This document shows, one piece after another, positions 32,943-40,076 of a DNA stretch of 64,000 nt. Under the pieces are notes generated by a model, which was not told the DNA's origin, made no database searches, and worked only from the letters and a program-made list of their open reading frames with translations. Source of the stretch: a virus; the IMG/VR virus record IMGVR_UViG_3300021368_000003, positions 1 to 64,000 of that record, one strand, 5' to 3'. Numbering within the stretch: position 1 is the stretch's first letter; every line of letters begins with the position of its first letter. Made by a program: the position numbers and the translations under genes.

Positions 32943-33151
32943 TGTTCTAGACTATCTAAGTAGTCTATCCACCATTGTGGATCTTTATGGACTTTCCAGT
33001 TCGGAACAGGTTTACCCTGCTCCGAATAATGGTCGTACAATACCTTATCGATAGTCTGTGCGATCTCCAAATTCCTCTTCTTCTTCATCAACATCTGCAT
33101 ACGGGTTCTCCAAATAGGGTCCTCGTTTTCGTAGAGGTTCTTTTCTGACAT
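32939..33151 (-). CDS. Small conserved phage protein
   Basis: I start at ATG 33151, which gives 70 residues beginning MSEKNLYENEDPIWRTRM; the 13 residues before it in the longer frame look like overlap. The protein is basic and helical, with a Trp-rich end (HKDPQWWIDYLDSLEQ). It overlaps the gene upstream by 107 bases in another frame. The function is unknown. Confidence 0.7.
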   Translation of the reverse strand: MSEKNLYENEDPIWRTRMQMLMKKKRNLEIAQTIDKVLYDHYSEQGKPVPNWKVHKDPQWWIDYLDSLEQ

Positions 33152-33257
33152 AATCCGACTCAGCATTGACAGCAGACATCCAGACCGCAACCTTCATTAC
33201 TATATAGATGACTGCGAGGGGTAAAAAGCACAGGATCAATGTGTATTGTGATTTCAT
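33045..33257 (-). CDS. Small membrane protein, overlapping gene
   Basis: The 70-residue protein has an N-terminal hydrophobic segment (LILCFLPLAVIYIVMKVAVW), then charged residues and an acidic run (DVDEEEEEFGD). It starts in an ATGA overlap with gnd, which supports translation. Its last 35 residues share DNA with the next gene in a different frame. The function is unknown. Confidence 0.66.
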   Translation of the reverse strand: MKSQYTLILCFLPLAVIYIVMKVAVWMSAVNAESDYVRKEPLRKRGPYLENPYADVDEEEEEFGDRTDYR

Positions 33258-34267
33258 CTAACGTTGTGTCCTCCAAACATGTATCTCATACCGTTCAGAA
33301 TCTTGGATCCGAAAGCCGACAGACCGCGACTACTAAATCTTTGATAAAGAGCAGTGGATAGAACAGGAGCGGGTACACCCAGATCCACAGCGGTATGAAC
33401 AGTCCAACGACCCTCACCGCTATCGGATACTCCGCCAACGAACTTATTAAGCTCTGGATCGCTGCGAAGTACATCAGCAGTAAGATCGAGTAACCAAGAC
33501 CCAACCACACTACCGCGACGCCAACACTCAGCGACCTCAGCAACGTTAATGTCGTAGCAGTAATCTTCTGGACATTCCATGGGGGCAACCTCTGCGTCTC
33601 CCTCCTTGACATATTTAGATCCTGCATTGGCATTTTTTAGTATATTGAAACCTTCGGCATATGCCTGCATCATTCCATACTCAACACCATTATGGACCAT
33701 CTTCACAAAGTGACCCGCTCCTGGTGCTCCGCAATGCAACCAACCTGATTCAGCAGGTGAGACCCAGCTGTTGTCGTGGGTTCTGGGGGCAGCACCAATG
33801 CCTGGTGCGAGGGAGTCAAAGATAGGACGGCAAGCAGCGACTGCTTGATCTCCGCCACCAACCATAAGACAGTATCCACGCTCCAAACCATAAACACCCC
33901 CGCTAGTACCACAGTCAATATACTGGATACCCAGTTTTGAAAGGTACGATGCCCTTTTCCTACTGTCCTTAAAATTGCTATTGCCATGATCAATAACAAT
34001 AGCTCCTTCACTACAAAATTGTAGTAACTCATCGAGTGTCTCCTGTACAAGTTCTGCTGGGATTACCATTTGGTAAACACCAGAAGGTCCAACTTGTTGA
34101 ACCAATTCTTCAAGAGAAGGTGCTACCTCAGTAACATATCCTTTCTCTTTTGCTTCCTCTGCCTTAGCAAAGTTCCGTCTGTATCCATGGACTTCAATAC
34201 CAGCGGACATCATCCGACGAGACATACCCTCGCCCATCCGCCCAAGTCCGATCAATCCTACTTTCAT
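33254..34267 (-). CDS. gnd: 6-phosphogluconate dehydrogenase (decarboxylating), short form
   Basis: Gnd oxidises 6-phosphogluconate to ribulose-5-phosphate, CO2 and NADPH. The 337-residue protein begins with a Rossmann fold (MKVGLIGLGRMGEGMSRRM) and has the catalytic region GAPGAGHFVKMVHNGVEYGMM and DCGTSGGVYGLERGYCLM. The length fits the short class (about 300 residues), not the 470-residue class. With zwf three genes upstream it gives both dehydrogenases of the oxidative pentose phosphate pathway, to supply NADPH and pentose for phage nucleotides. Confidence 0.96.
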   Translation of the reverse strand: MKVGLIGLGRMGEGMSRRMMSAGIEVHGYRRNFAKAEEAKEKGYVTEVAPSLEELVQQVGPSGVYQMVIPAELVQETLDELLQFCSEGAIVIDHGNSNFKDSRKRASYLSKLGIQYIDCGTSGGVYGLERGYCLMVGGGDQAVAACRPIFDSLAPGIGAAPRTHDNSWVSPAESGWLHCGAPGAGHFVKMVHNGVEYGMMQAYAEGFNILKNANAGSKYVKEGDAEVAPMECPEDYCYDINVAEVAECWRRGSVVGSWLLDLTADVLRSDPELNKFVGGVSDSGEGRWTVHTAVDLGVPAPVLSTALYQRFSSRGLSAFGSKILNGMRYMFGGHNVR

Positions 34268-34422
34268 TTGTGTTTCTTAGTAAACGGTTCCCAGTGTTCC
34301 CATCCATATTTGTGGACCAGGTGCATTCCTATGATGGGTACAAAAACTAAAAAGAATCCCATGATACCTAGGCACCAGGGAGTCTGCATTACCTGTCTAA
34401 CCAGGAGCTGAACGTGATTCAT
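34264..34422 (-). CDS. Small membrane protein (52 residues)
   Basis: The frame runs from ATG 34422 to a TGA that overlaps the gnd start (ATGA). The product is MNHVQLLVRQ..., with a hydrophobic helix (WCLGIMGFFLVFVPIIGMHL) and a Trp/His/Lys-rich tail. Without it there would be a 129-base hole in a fully packed operon. The function is unknown. Confidence 0.76.
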   Translation of the reverse strand: MNHVQLLVRQVMQTPWCLGIMGFFLVFVPIIGMHLVHKYGWEHWEPFTKKHK

Positions 34423-34639
34423 TTTGGAAATACTCTGGTAAAGGACATCCTTTGAATTCGTTTATCTCATTAACAGATAGAACAAACATGGTTACAAATC
34501 CTAGACAGAACGCAAAGAGCATTTGTGGGAAGTTATAGTTCCCCATATATGCAGTAGGATCTGGTTCATCATCATGAGGATGAAGATGTTTAGAGATCTG
34601 TTCTACTCTTTTCTTACGTTCTTCGTCAGATTTTTTCAT
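34397..34639 (-). CDS. Small membrane protein (80 residues)
   Basis: I start at ATG 34639 (MKKSDEERKKRV), in an ATGA overlap with zwf. The N-terminus is very charged with a His-rich part (KHLHPHDDEPD), followed by one helix (FPQMLFAFCLGFVTMFVLSV) and a short tail. It overlaps the 52-residue gene by 26 bases. The function is unknown. Confidence 0.74.
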   Translation of the reverse strand: MKKSDEERKKRVEQISKHLHPHDDEPDPTAYMGNYNFPQMLFAFCLGFVTMFVLSVNEINEFKGCPLPEYFQNESRSAPG

Positions 34640-35961
34640 GCTGGATAGTCCCAATCTGTGATAAACTCTGTCTTATGCAAGGGACCCCACAGACCTTCAT
34701 GATAAAGGAATGGTGTGGTTCGCACCTTACAAGTCTGTCCAGTACAAAGCAGATCGTCAACAATACGCCAGGATTCCAACACCTCTTCCGCGTGGACGAA
34801 GTGAGACTGGTCTCCATGGATAGCATCATAAAGTAACTTCTCATACCCATCGATAGCATTATCAGGGTAGTTATGAGTTAGTGTCGCTGCTTCGACCTCA
34901 TCCTTAAACCCAGGGGTCTTCATCTCGATACGAATATCTAGATGTGGATTAGGTTGCAATCGCATAACAATGCGATCATTAGTTGCGTGGTTAGAAAATA
35001 GTTGTCTAACGGGTGCTTTTAGTTTAACAACAACTTCAACACAACCGTGAGGCATCTTCTTTCCTGTTAGGAAATAGAAAGGAACTTGATCCCAACGCCA
35101 GTTATCAATGTAGATATCACCAGCAGCAAAGGTAGGTGTCTCTGTATTATCTTCAACACCTTCCTCTTCTCTATACCCAACGTATTGACCTGCAACATAC
35201 TTAGTGCCAAGTCTTGTAGCAGCGAGAACTTTAACTTTCTCTCTGCGTATCTCCTTAGCGGTATACTTTGCAGGAGGTTCCATAGCAATCAAAGCAAGGA
35301 CTTGCAGGATATGATTCTGCAACATGTCTCTGACTGCACCAGCACCTTCATAGTATTGTGCTCTACCTTCACATCCAATAGTTTCGGATGCAAAGATCTG
35401 AACCTCTTCTATGTAATCCCTGTTCCAAAGTGGTTCAAGTAATACATTACTAAACCGAGTGGCAAGGATATTATTAACAGTATCTTTGCCGAGATAATGA
35501 TCAATGCGATAGACTTGCTTCTCGCGTAAACATCTCCCAACCACAGACTGTAAATGATCAGCAGATTTAAGATCGTACCCAAAGGGTTTCTCAATAACAA
35601 CACGGGATGTTTCTGAGTCTTCGACGAGTCCTGCTTCTTTGAGATTTGTGATGGCATCAGCGTACCTCTCTGGCGGAACTGAAAGAAAATATGTTATACT
35701 TCCTTCTGTTGGAAGCGCAGCAAGACTATCCTTATCACTCAAATTACATGGAACATAATCCAAGTGCATCTTGAAGTCATCTGGATAGTCTTCCAGGTGC
35801 TCACACCAACTCTCCTTTGTATGTTTTGTTCTGGATGCTCCTATAATCTTAAAAGATTGAGGGAGCATCCCTTTCAAAAACAGTTGATACAAAGCAGGGA
35901 CCAATTTGCGTTTGCAAAGGTCCCCAGTAGCACCGAAGATAATTATTGTTTTAGTGAGCAC
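34636..35961 (-). CDS. zwf: Glucose-6-phosphate dehydrogenase
   Basis: Zwf oxidises glucose-6-phosphate to 6-phosphogluconolactone with NADP+. The protein has the NADP-binding IIFGATGDLCKRKLVPALY at the N-terminus and the substrate site RIDHYLGKDTVNN. It ends with EVLESWRIVDDLL. I start at GTG 35961 (VLTKTIII), which gives 441 residues. The longer frame to 36069 adds 36 residues that are the out-of-frame reading of the 43-residue gene at 35951. An AAGG lies about 8 bases before the GTG. The host enzyme has about 500 residues. Confidence 0.95.
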   Translation of the reverse strand: MLTKTIIIFGATGDLCKRKLVPALYQLFLKGMLPQSFKIIGASRTKHTKESWCEHLEDYPDDFKMHLDYVPCNLSDKDSLAALPTEGSITYFLSVPPERYADAITNLKEAGLVEDSETSRVVIEKPFGYDLKSADHLQSVVGRCLREKQVYRIDHYLGKDTVNNILATRFSNVLLEPLWNRDYIEEVQIFASETIGCEGRAQYYEGAGAVRDMLQNHILQVLALIAMEPPAKYTAKEIRREKVKVLAATRLGTKYVAGQYVGYREEEGVEDNTETPTFAAGDIYIDNWRWDQVPFYFLTGKKMPHGCVEVVVKLKAPVRQLFSNHATNDRIVMRLQPNPHLDIRIEMKTPGFKDEVEAATLTHNYPDNAIDGYEKLLYDAIHGDQSHFVHAEEVLESWRIVDDLLCTGQTCKVRTTPFLYHEGLWGPLHKTEFITDWDYPA

Positions 35962-36082
35962 ATCCGTTACCTTTATAGTCTTCTGATTCGTAGTAGTTAT
36001 TCTCACCCTTTCGTATCCCGAAATAGATCGTGGATAGTACAAAGGGTATTGCTGCCCAAAGTAAGACATTACCGAACGTCAT
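35951..36082 (-). CDS. Very small membrane protein (43 residues)
   Basis: The frame starts at ATG 36082, in an ATGA overlap with the end of the PTOX gene, and stops at 35951, 8 bases after the zwf GTG start. The product has a hydrophobic helix (NVLLWAAIPFVLSTIYFGI) and a charged tail. Its place between a plastoquinol oxidase and zwf suggests a thylakoid membrane peptide, but it matches no photosystem or cytochrome b6f small subunit that I know. Confidence 0.7.
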   Translation of the reverse strand: MTFGNVLLWAAIPFVLSTIYFGIRKGENNYYESEDYKGNGCAH

Positions 36083-36582
36083 AATAGTTCCATCGCAGAT
36101 CTAAGTTCCTCAACGTGATGAATTTCATCTTCCATAATTTCATAGATCCTTTTGTCAGATCTATCAATGTACATTAAATAATCGCTGTACGTTTGTGCAG
36201 CGTGTTCTTCTACTTCCAGACTTAGATGGTAAGCAGACATAGGAAATAACCAGTAATAAACCACGTTAATCCAATAGTAGATAAGTACGAGGTGTCTGGC
36301 GAAAGCGCGATCAATCCAATAAGCATTACCGCCCCTGCTCTCCATATATTCAAGATGTTCTGTTTCATTTACAGACTGCTCGAAGTGTTGACGCATTAAA
36401 AAATGATGCTCAGGTCCACGTAAACCCATAGATTCACGTAGATGTAACACACTTAAAAAAGCAAAATAGGGTGCCCGAGCAATCTCTTCAAGCACCCAGA
36501 AACGTTGATAGTGACGACCTCTATAAAGAAAGTCAATGATTGCTACTGTGATATCTAACGTTATCGTATTTAATTTTTTCAT
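36079..36582 (-). CDS. ptox: Plastoquinol terminal oxidase (PTOX)
   Basis: PTOX passes electrons from plastoquinol to oxygen and relieves photosynthetic over-reduction. The 167-residue protein has the di-iron ligands of the alternative oxidase family: WVLEEIARAPYFAFLS, SVNETEHLEYM, EVEEHAAQTYSDYL and MEDEIHHVEEL. I start at ATG 36582 (MKKLNTITLD), in an ATGA overlap with petE. The longer frame would add 17 residues that overlap petE. Shorter than plant PTOX, it is similar in size to what I recall for other cyanophages. Confidence 0.95.
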   Translation of the reverse strand: MKKLNTITLDITVAIIDFLYRGRHYQRFWVLEEIARAPYFAFLSVLHLRESMGLRGPEHHFLMRQHFEQSVNETEHLEYMESRGGNAYWIDRAFARHLVLIYYWINVVYYWLFPMSAYHLSLEVEEHAAQTYSDYLMYIDRSDKRIYEIMEDEIHHVEELRSAMELL

Positions 36583-36902
36583 TCTACATGTACTGTACCG
36601 ATCATGCCTGCTCCTTTGTGAGGACCACACCAATAAGTATAGTCGCCTGCCTCAGGGAATGCAACGTCGAACTCTTCACCAGGCATCATAGCGAGTGCCT
36701 CGTGACTTAGTTCTGGATGATCTTCCACAACAACGTTGTGGGGTGGTAGCATGTTGTTGATGAAGTGAACTGATTCTCCTGCGCTGATTGTAACTTCTGC
36801 TGGTTCAAATACTAGATTACCGCCTGAACCCATCTGGACATCTACTGCCCATGCTGGCATAGCAAAAAATAGTGCAGCAAATAAGGAAAGAATAAACTTC
36901 AT
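36579..36902 (-). CDS. petE: Plastocyanin precursor
   Basis: Plastocyanin carries electrons from cytochrome b6f to photosystem I in the thylakoid lumen. The 107-residue precursor has a signal peptide (LSLFAALFFAMPAWA, cleavage likely after residue 19) and the copper ligands: His in LPPHNVVV, then Cys, His and Met in YWCGPHKGAGM. This is the full type 1 set. It is the first gene of the petE-PTOX-zwf-gnd run and has a late-promoter-like octamer 21 bases upstream. Confidence 0.97.
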   Translation of the reverse strand: MKFILSLFAALFFAMPAWAVDVQMGSGGNLVFEPAEVTISAGESVHFINNMLPPHNVVVEDHPELSHEALAMMPGEEFDVAFPEAGDYTYWCGPHKGAGMIGTVHVE

Positions 36903-36923
36903 AAAACCTTACTGTAACTGCAC

Positions 36924-36931
36924 TATTTAGA
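36924..36931 (-). promoter_or_regulatory. Late-promoter-like octamer TCTAAATA before petE
   Basis: It lies 21 bases before the petE ATG. Sequence and spacing match the copies before virion genes. Confidence 0.55.
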
Positions 36932-36948
36932 TGTATATGATCGGTATA

Positions 36949-37242
36949 TTAACCTAATCGGTCCTGAATCTCTGACATTGCATCCTTCTTTCCTTTGATC
37001 ATTCCATCGATATAACCACTTCTATATTCCCATGTTTGACCACCAACCTGACCCTTCTTTGGGTTGATACATTGATCATTTCCTAGGTTGTTGCAAACCA
37101 AACCTGCAAGGTCTAGTTCTGAATCTTTGTTAGTGTTGCCTGTACCTCGCCAGACATGTTGTCCATTGATCCACGTTGCTCCACACTTCTCACACTCTAC
37201 GCGAGAGAGTGACAGATCAGACGCTTCTTTTTCGTTACTCAT
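36949..37242 (-). CDS. Small Cys-containing conserved protein
   Basis: The 97-residue protein has CEKCGATW and later VCNN and QCINPKKGQVGG, which could make a zinc site. A Gly-rich and helical end (YIDGMIKGKKDAMSEIQ) follows. No enzyme motif is seen. It lies upstream of petE and overlaps the next gene by 8 bases. The function is unknown. Confidence 0.74.
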   Translation of the reverse strand: MSNEKEASDLSLSRVECEKCGATWINGQHVWRGTGNTNKDSELDLAGLVCNNLGNDQCINPKKGQVGGQTWEYRSGYIDGMIKGKKDAMSEIQDRLG

Positions 37243-37459
37243 TGTTTCTAAATCCCCAGTGATGTTTCCATGGTGGTGTGAGTGGGAGACCCAGTTCCTT
37301 TTCCATTCTGAGTCTCATAGGATAGACCCTAGCACAAATGATGAAGTGTCGCAACTTTAAGTCCAGAAAATAAAACAGTCGCATTGTGGATTCTATACCA
37401 GCATATGCGACCATTAAACAGACTATTGCAACGACAAAATAAAAACCTAGCAGTTCCAT
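37235..37459 (-). CDS. Small membrane protein (74 residues)
   Basis: The protein has an N-terminal helix (LLGFYFVVAIVCLMVAYAGI) and a basic, Arg/Lys-rich soluble part with RVYPMRLRMEKELG and PPWKHHWG. It overlaps the gene upstream by 13 bases. The function is unknown. Confidence 0.73.
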   Translation of the reverse strand: MELLGFYFVVAIVCLMVAYAGIESTMRLFYFLDLKLRHFIICARVYPMRLRMEKELGLPLTPPWKHHWGFRNNE

Positions 37460-37851
37460 GCGCGTAAAGATTTCGAGAGACGATCATCCCCAGTATTGTT
37501 GGATGGTTTCTGTCTCTTCCTCATACCTTTCATACGAGCACAGAAAGAACGACGACGAGGATTACCAACCTTTTTACTAGGTGCTTTCAGATCAGACCCT
37601 GGGTTCTCTTTTTCGTAGGACTTACGTCCTTTCTCATTGAGACCACCCTCTTTGTTCTGACCTTCTTTCTTAGTCCAAGCAGCACCTTCCGTACGCATTG
37701 TCATATCAGTAGGCTTCTTCTTCGATACTGCTTTCATTTGCAGTTGAAGTTTCTGCCTATTGATCATCAGTTGCTTACGCTGAATCTGTTGTTGGCGATT
37801 CTCCATAGATTTATCGCCTGCTTCGGAAATGTACTCCTTGAAAGTAATCAT
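37447..37851 (-). CDS. DUF6321-like basic protein
   Basis: The 134-residue protein has a Gln/Lys-rich N-terminal helix and the conserved block AAWTKKEGQNKEGGLNEKG, SYEKENPGSDLKAPSKKVGN and SFCARMKGMRKR. This block is common in phages and in metagenomic sequences from aquatic samples. No activity is known to me. The high charge suggests nucleic acid binding. It starts in an ATGA overlap with the small zinc-finger-like gene. Confidence 0.83.
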   Translation of the reverse strand: MITFKEYISEAGDKSMENRQQQIQRKQLMINRQKLQLQMKAVSKKKPTDMTMRTEGAAWTKKEGQNKEGGLNEKGRKSYEKENPGSDLKAPSKKVGNPRRRSFCARMKGMRKRQKPSNNTGDDRLSKSLRAWNC

Positions 37852-37976
37852 CTTGGTTTCTTAGGACAGTTTTCTTCGTGCTTTTCGATCCATGTCTTTG
37901 GACGCCAGTGACCCTGAGGTGAAGTCACCCCACAGTATTGGCACTTCCAAATGTTGTTAGCTTGTTTTTCAGCCAT
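37848..37976 (-). CDS. Very small zinc-finger-like protein (42 residues)
   Basis: The frame starts at ATG 37976, inside the end of the preceding gene, and stops at 37848 in an ATGA overlap with the next one. The product has CQYCG, then His, and HEENCPKKPR: a C2-H-C-type pattern. It would otherwise leave a 117-base gap. The function is unknown. Confidence 0.72.
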   Translation of the reverse strand: MAEKQANNIWKCQYCGVTSPQGHWRPKTWIEKHEENCPKKPR

Positions 37977-39312
37977 AATGGTAAGATCCTTTATTAGTTT
38001 TCTTCGGTAGTTTACCACCTCTTACCTTGGTTCCAGATGTTTCACCGTAACCTGCTGGGTGCTTCCCTGCCTTAGTTTTACCGATGGAGTCAGACTTTGC
38101 CTTACTACCCTTTTCAGTATAGTGCAGTTTGGCGGATTTGTCTTTGTCCTTGGTAATCACAGACTCTTGTCCATGCTTGCGACCCAGACGACGCATCACT
38201 TTGCCGAAACGGCGCTTAGACATCTTATCAGGTTTTGAGGTCTGATAGGAAACTTCACGTCCAGTTTCACCACTGTCATACTTGTACTCGCCCACACCTT
38301 TCTTGTGACCGATACCGTGCTTCTTCAAATCTTTTTCAAGACCCTTACGACCTTCACGATTTTTCTTCTCGTCAGATCCACGGTCAGCACTGATGTGTCC
38401 AGTAACCTGAGTCTTAGACTTCTGCATCATGCGACCAGTACGGTTGCCTTCGTCGAGGAACTGCTTGAAGGACTTACCCTCAACTTCCTCTTTCTTCAAA
38501 CCAACCTTACGCATCACCTTACCAACGATGCCTTCTTTCTTCTTCGCCTTAGCAGCATCGATACGCTTCTGCAAATCAGGAGAATACTTGACAGAAGACT
38601 TCTTCTGACGCTTGGAGTAATCCATATAGGATTCACCCTTACGCAGTTTCTTAGGATCTTCCTTCTTAGGGGTTGAAGATGAGGATCCACGATCTTCACG
38701 AGCACGTTGGTTAGCACCAGGACCACCGAGTTTCTTATCCTTATCGGGATCGGGATGCCAAAAGTCTCCACGTTCCAGTATAACAGACTCTTGCTTCAAC
38801 CGTGCTGCACGCTTTGCCTTTGCCTTAGCAAGGATTCTTTCGCGTGCTGCTTTACGCTCATCGGCGGGGATGGCAGTAACTGCACCAAGTTTTTGATCAA
38901 CATCACCAGGGGCATAACCTTCTTTCTTGGTATCGATGATGGCACCTTTACCATGCTTCTTGCGGATCTCTGCCTTGACATGATCAAGTGCGCCCATACC
39001 GTCATACTTTTTCTTCTGGGGCATAGGTTTGGGTTGTGAACCACCAGATCTAGCAACGGACTTACTACGAGGACGCCAAGTGCCACGTTCCAACTGACGA
39101 TCCTTCATGCGATCGTAGTCTTCCTCCTTGATGAACTCTTCTTTTTTCATTGGTAACCCCTTATGTTTTGTTGATGCGAATTTCTTCACGTCGGAACGCT
39201 TGGCGGAGGCAGCAACTTTGGCAACCTCAGGCGAGGGATTCTCCATCTCTCCCTTCTGAGCCGCTCTAACCATCCCGAAGAATCTTTGTTGTTTTTTGGA
39301 GACGGCGGGCAT
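37969..39312 (-). CDS. Very basic protein with DUF3008-like N-terminus
   Basis: The 447-residue protein begins MPAVSKKQQRFFGMVRAAQKG, the mark of DUF3008-type short basic proteins. The rest is extremely Lys/Arg-rich with few hydrophobic residues. It has scattered short conserved blocks (RKKHGKGAIIDTKKEGYAPG, FKQFLDEGNRTGRMMQKSKT, RRFGKVMRRLGRKHGQES). It looks like several disordered basic segments joined together. A role in DNA condensation or as an injected internal head protein would fit the charge, but this is inference. Confidence 0.8.
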   Translation of the reverse strand: MPAVSKKQQRFFGMVRAAQKGEMENPSPEVAKVAASAKRSDVKKFASTKHKGLPMKKEEFIKEEDYDRMKDRQLERGTWRPRSKSVARSGGSQPKPMPQKKKYDGMGALDHVKAEIRKKHGKGAIIDTKKEGYAPGDVDQKLGAVTAIPADERKAARERILAKAKAKRAARLKQESVILERGDFWHPDPDKDKKLGGPGANQRAREDRGSSSSTPKKEDPKKLRKGESYMDYSKRQKKSSVKYSPDLQKRIDAAKAKKKEGIVGKVMRKVGLKKEEVEGKSFKQFLDEGNRTGRMMQKSKTQVTGHISADRGSDEKKNREGRKGLEKDLKKHGIGHKKGVGEYKYDSGETGREVSYQTSKPDKMSKRRFGKVMRRLGRKHGQESVITKDKDKSAKLHYTEKGSKAKSDSIGKTKAGKHPAGYGETSGTKVRGGKLPKKTNKGSYHYG

Positions 39313-39576
39313 TTACTGTCTCGCGACTTTTGTGCATTTAAGACCTGTTCCATCGATAGTCTCCAAAGGATCCTTTTCTATGTATACAGTTTCACCAGAT
39401 CTGATCGATGCATTTCTGGCACCAAGTGCTACGTATTTGTCAGATCCACCACGCTCAGTAACCACAGGTGCATCATCAAGAACGAGCACGATGGTGGCAT
39501 TGGTATCGTTGACAACACGTACAGCAGTTGCCTTACTCAGATTGGTTGCGGCACTAAGGGTAACCTCAGTTGCCAT
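39313..39576 (-). CDS. Small beta-rich structural-type protein
   Basis: The product is MATEVTLSAATNLSKATAVR..., 87 residues, beta-rich, with an RSGETVYIEKDP turn and a C-terminal CTKVARQ. Similar short proteins lie near gp16 and gp15 in other T4-like cyanophages as I recall them. An ATG at 39594 would add six residues. A late-promoter-like octamer is 27-45 bases upstream. A virion role is likely but unproven. Confidence 0.76.
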   Translation of the reverse strand: MATEVTLSAATNLSKATAVRVVNDTNATIVLVLDDAPVVTERGGSDKYVALGARNASIRSGETVYIEKDPLETIDGTGLKCTKVARQ

Positions 39577-39620
39577 TACTCGTACTCTATCCATTGTAAT
39601 TAGTTACAGTAGTGCTTTTA

Positions 39621-40076
39621 CTATTTATCTTGTTGTTGTTTTAGGAACTTAGCAAGATCTGCTGTACTCCCAACAAACATTGTATTGTTAGTTGTATTAA
39701 CTTCCTTTCCTTTCTTAGGTGCTTCAATATCAGCAACCTTCTTTTGAAGATCAACTAATTTGTCAGCAACATCTCCCACATGCTTGATCAACTGACCAGC
39801 AACCTCAAAGGCACGAGGTTGATCAGACTCCTGTGCAAGTTCCAGGATTCCATCAACTGCTTCTTGTCCTTTCTCAATCAATGAATACAAATTCCCACGA
39901 GTATATTCATAATCCTTCTTCAACTGTTCTTTGGTTGATGTGGATATTTCTTCGATTTTCTTTTCAGGTGGGAGTGGTTTGCTAGCAGGAGCAATCGATG
40001 TTTCTATATCAAGTGCATCCTCTATGCCATCAAACTTACTCGTCTTGTCCTGTTGTGGGGTTCCGTGAGAGTCCAT
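39621..40076 (-). CDS. 16: Small terminase subunit gp16
   Basis: gp16 stimulates the gp17 packaging ATPase and recognises DNA for packaging. I start at ATG 40076 (MDSHGTPQQDKTS), giving 151 residues; T4 gp16 has 164. It has the helical core DYEYTRGNLYSLIEKGQEAV and AFEVAGQLIKHVGDVADKLV, and the C-terminal FVGSTADLAKFLK found in cyanophage gp16. The longer frame to 40124 would overlap gp15 by 89 bases. Here gp16 lies 7.6 kb from gp17. Confidence 0.92.
   Translation of the reverse strand: MDSHGTPQQDKTSKFDGIEDALDIETSIAPASKPLPPEKKIEEISTSTKEQLKKDYEYTRGNLYSLIEKGQEAVDGILELAQESDQPRAFEVAGQLIKHVGDVADKLVDLQKKVADIEAPKKGKEVNTTNNTMFVGSTADLAKFLKQQQDK
39622..39629 (-). promoter_or_regulatory. Late-promoter-like octamer GATAAATA
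   Basis: It lies 27 bases before ATG 39594 (45 before 39576) and overlaps the end of gene 16. Confidence 0.5.

Noticed and set aside
34264-37459. High-light-inducible protein (hli) or photosystem subunit among the small membrane proteins
   Set aside because: None of the peptides shows the ExxNxRxAM motif of Hli proteins or a known Psb or Pet subunit pattern.
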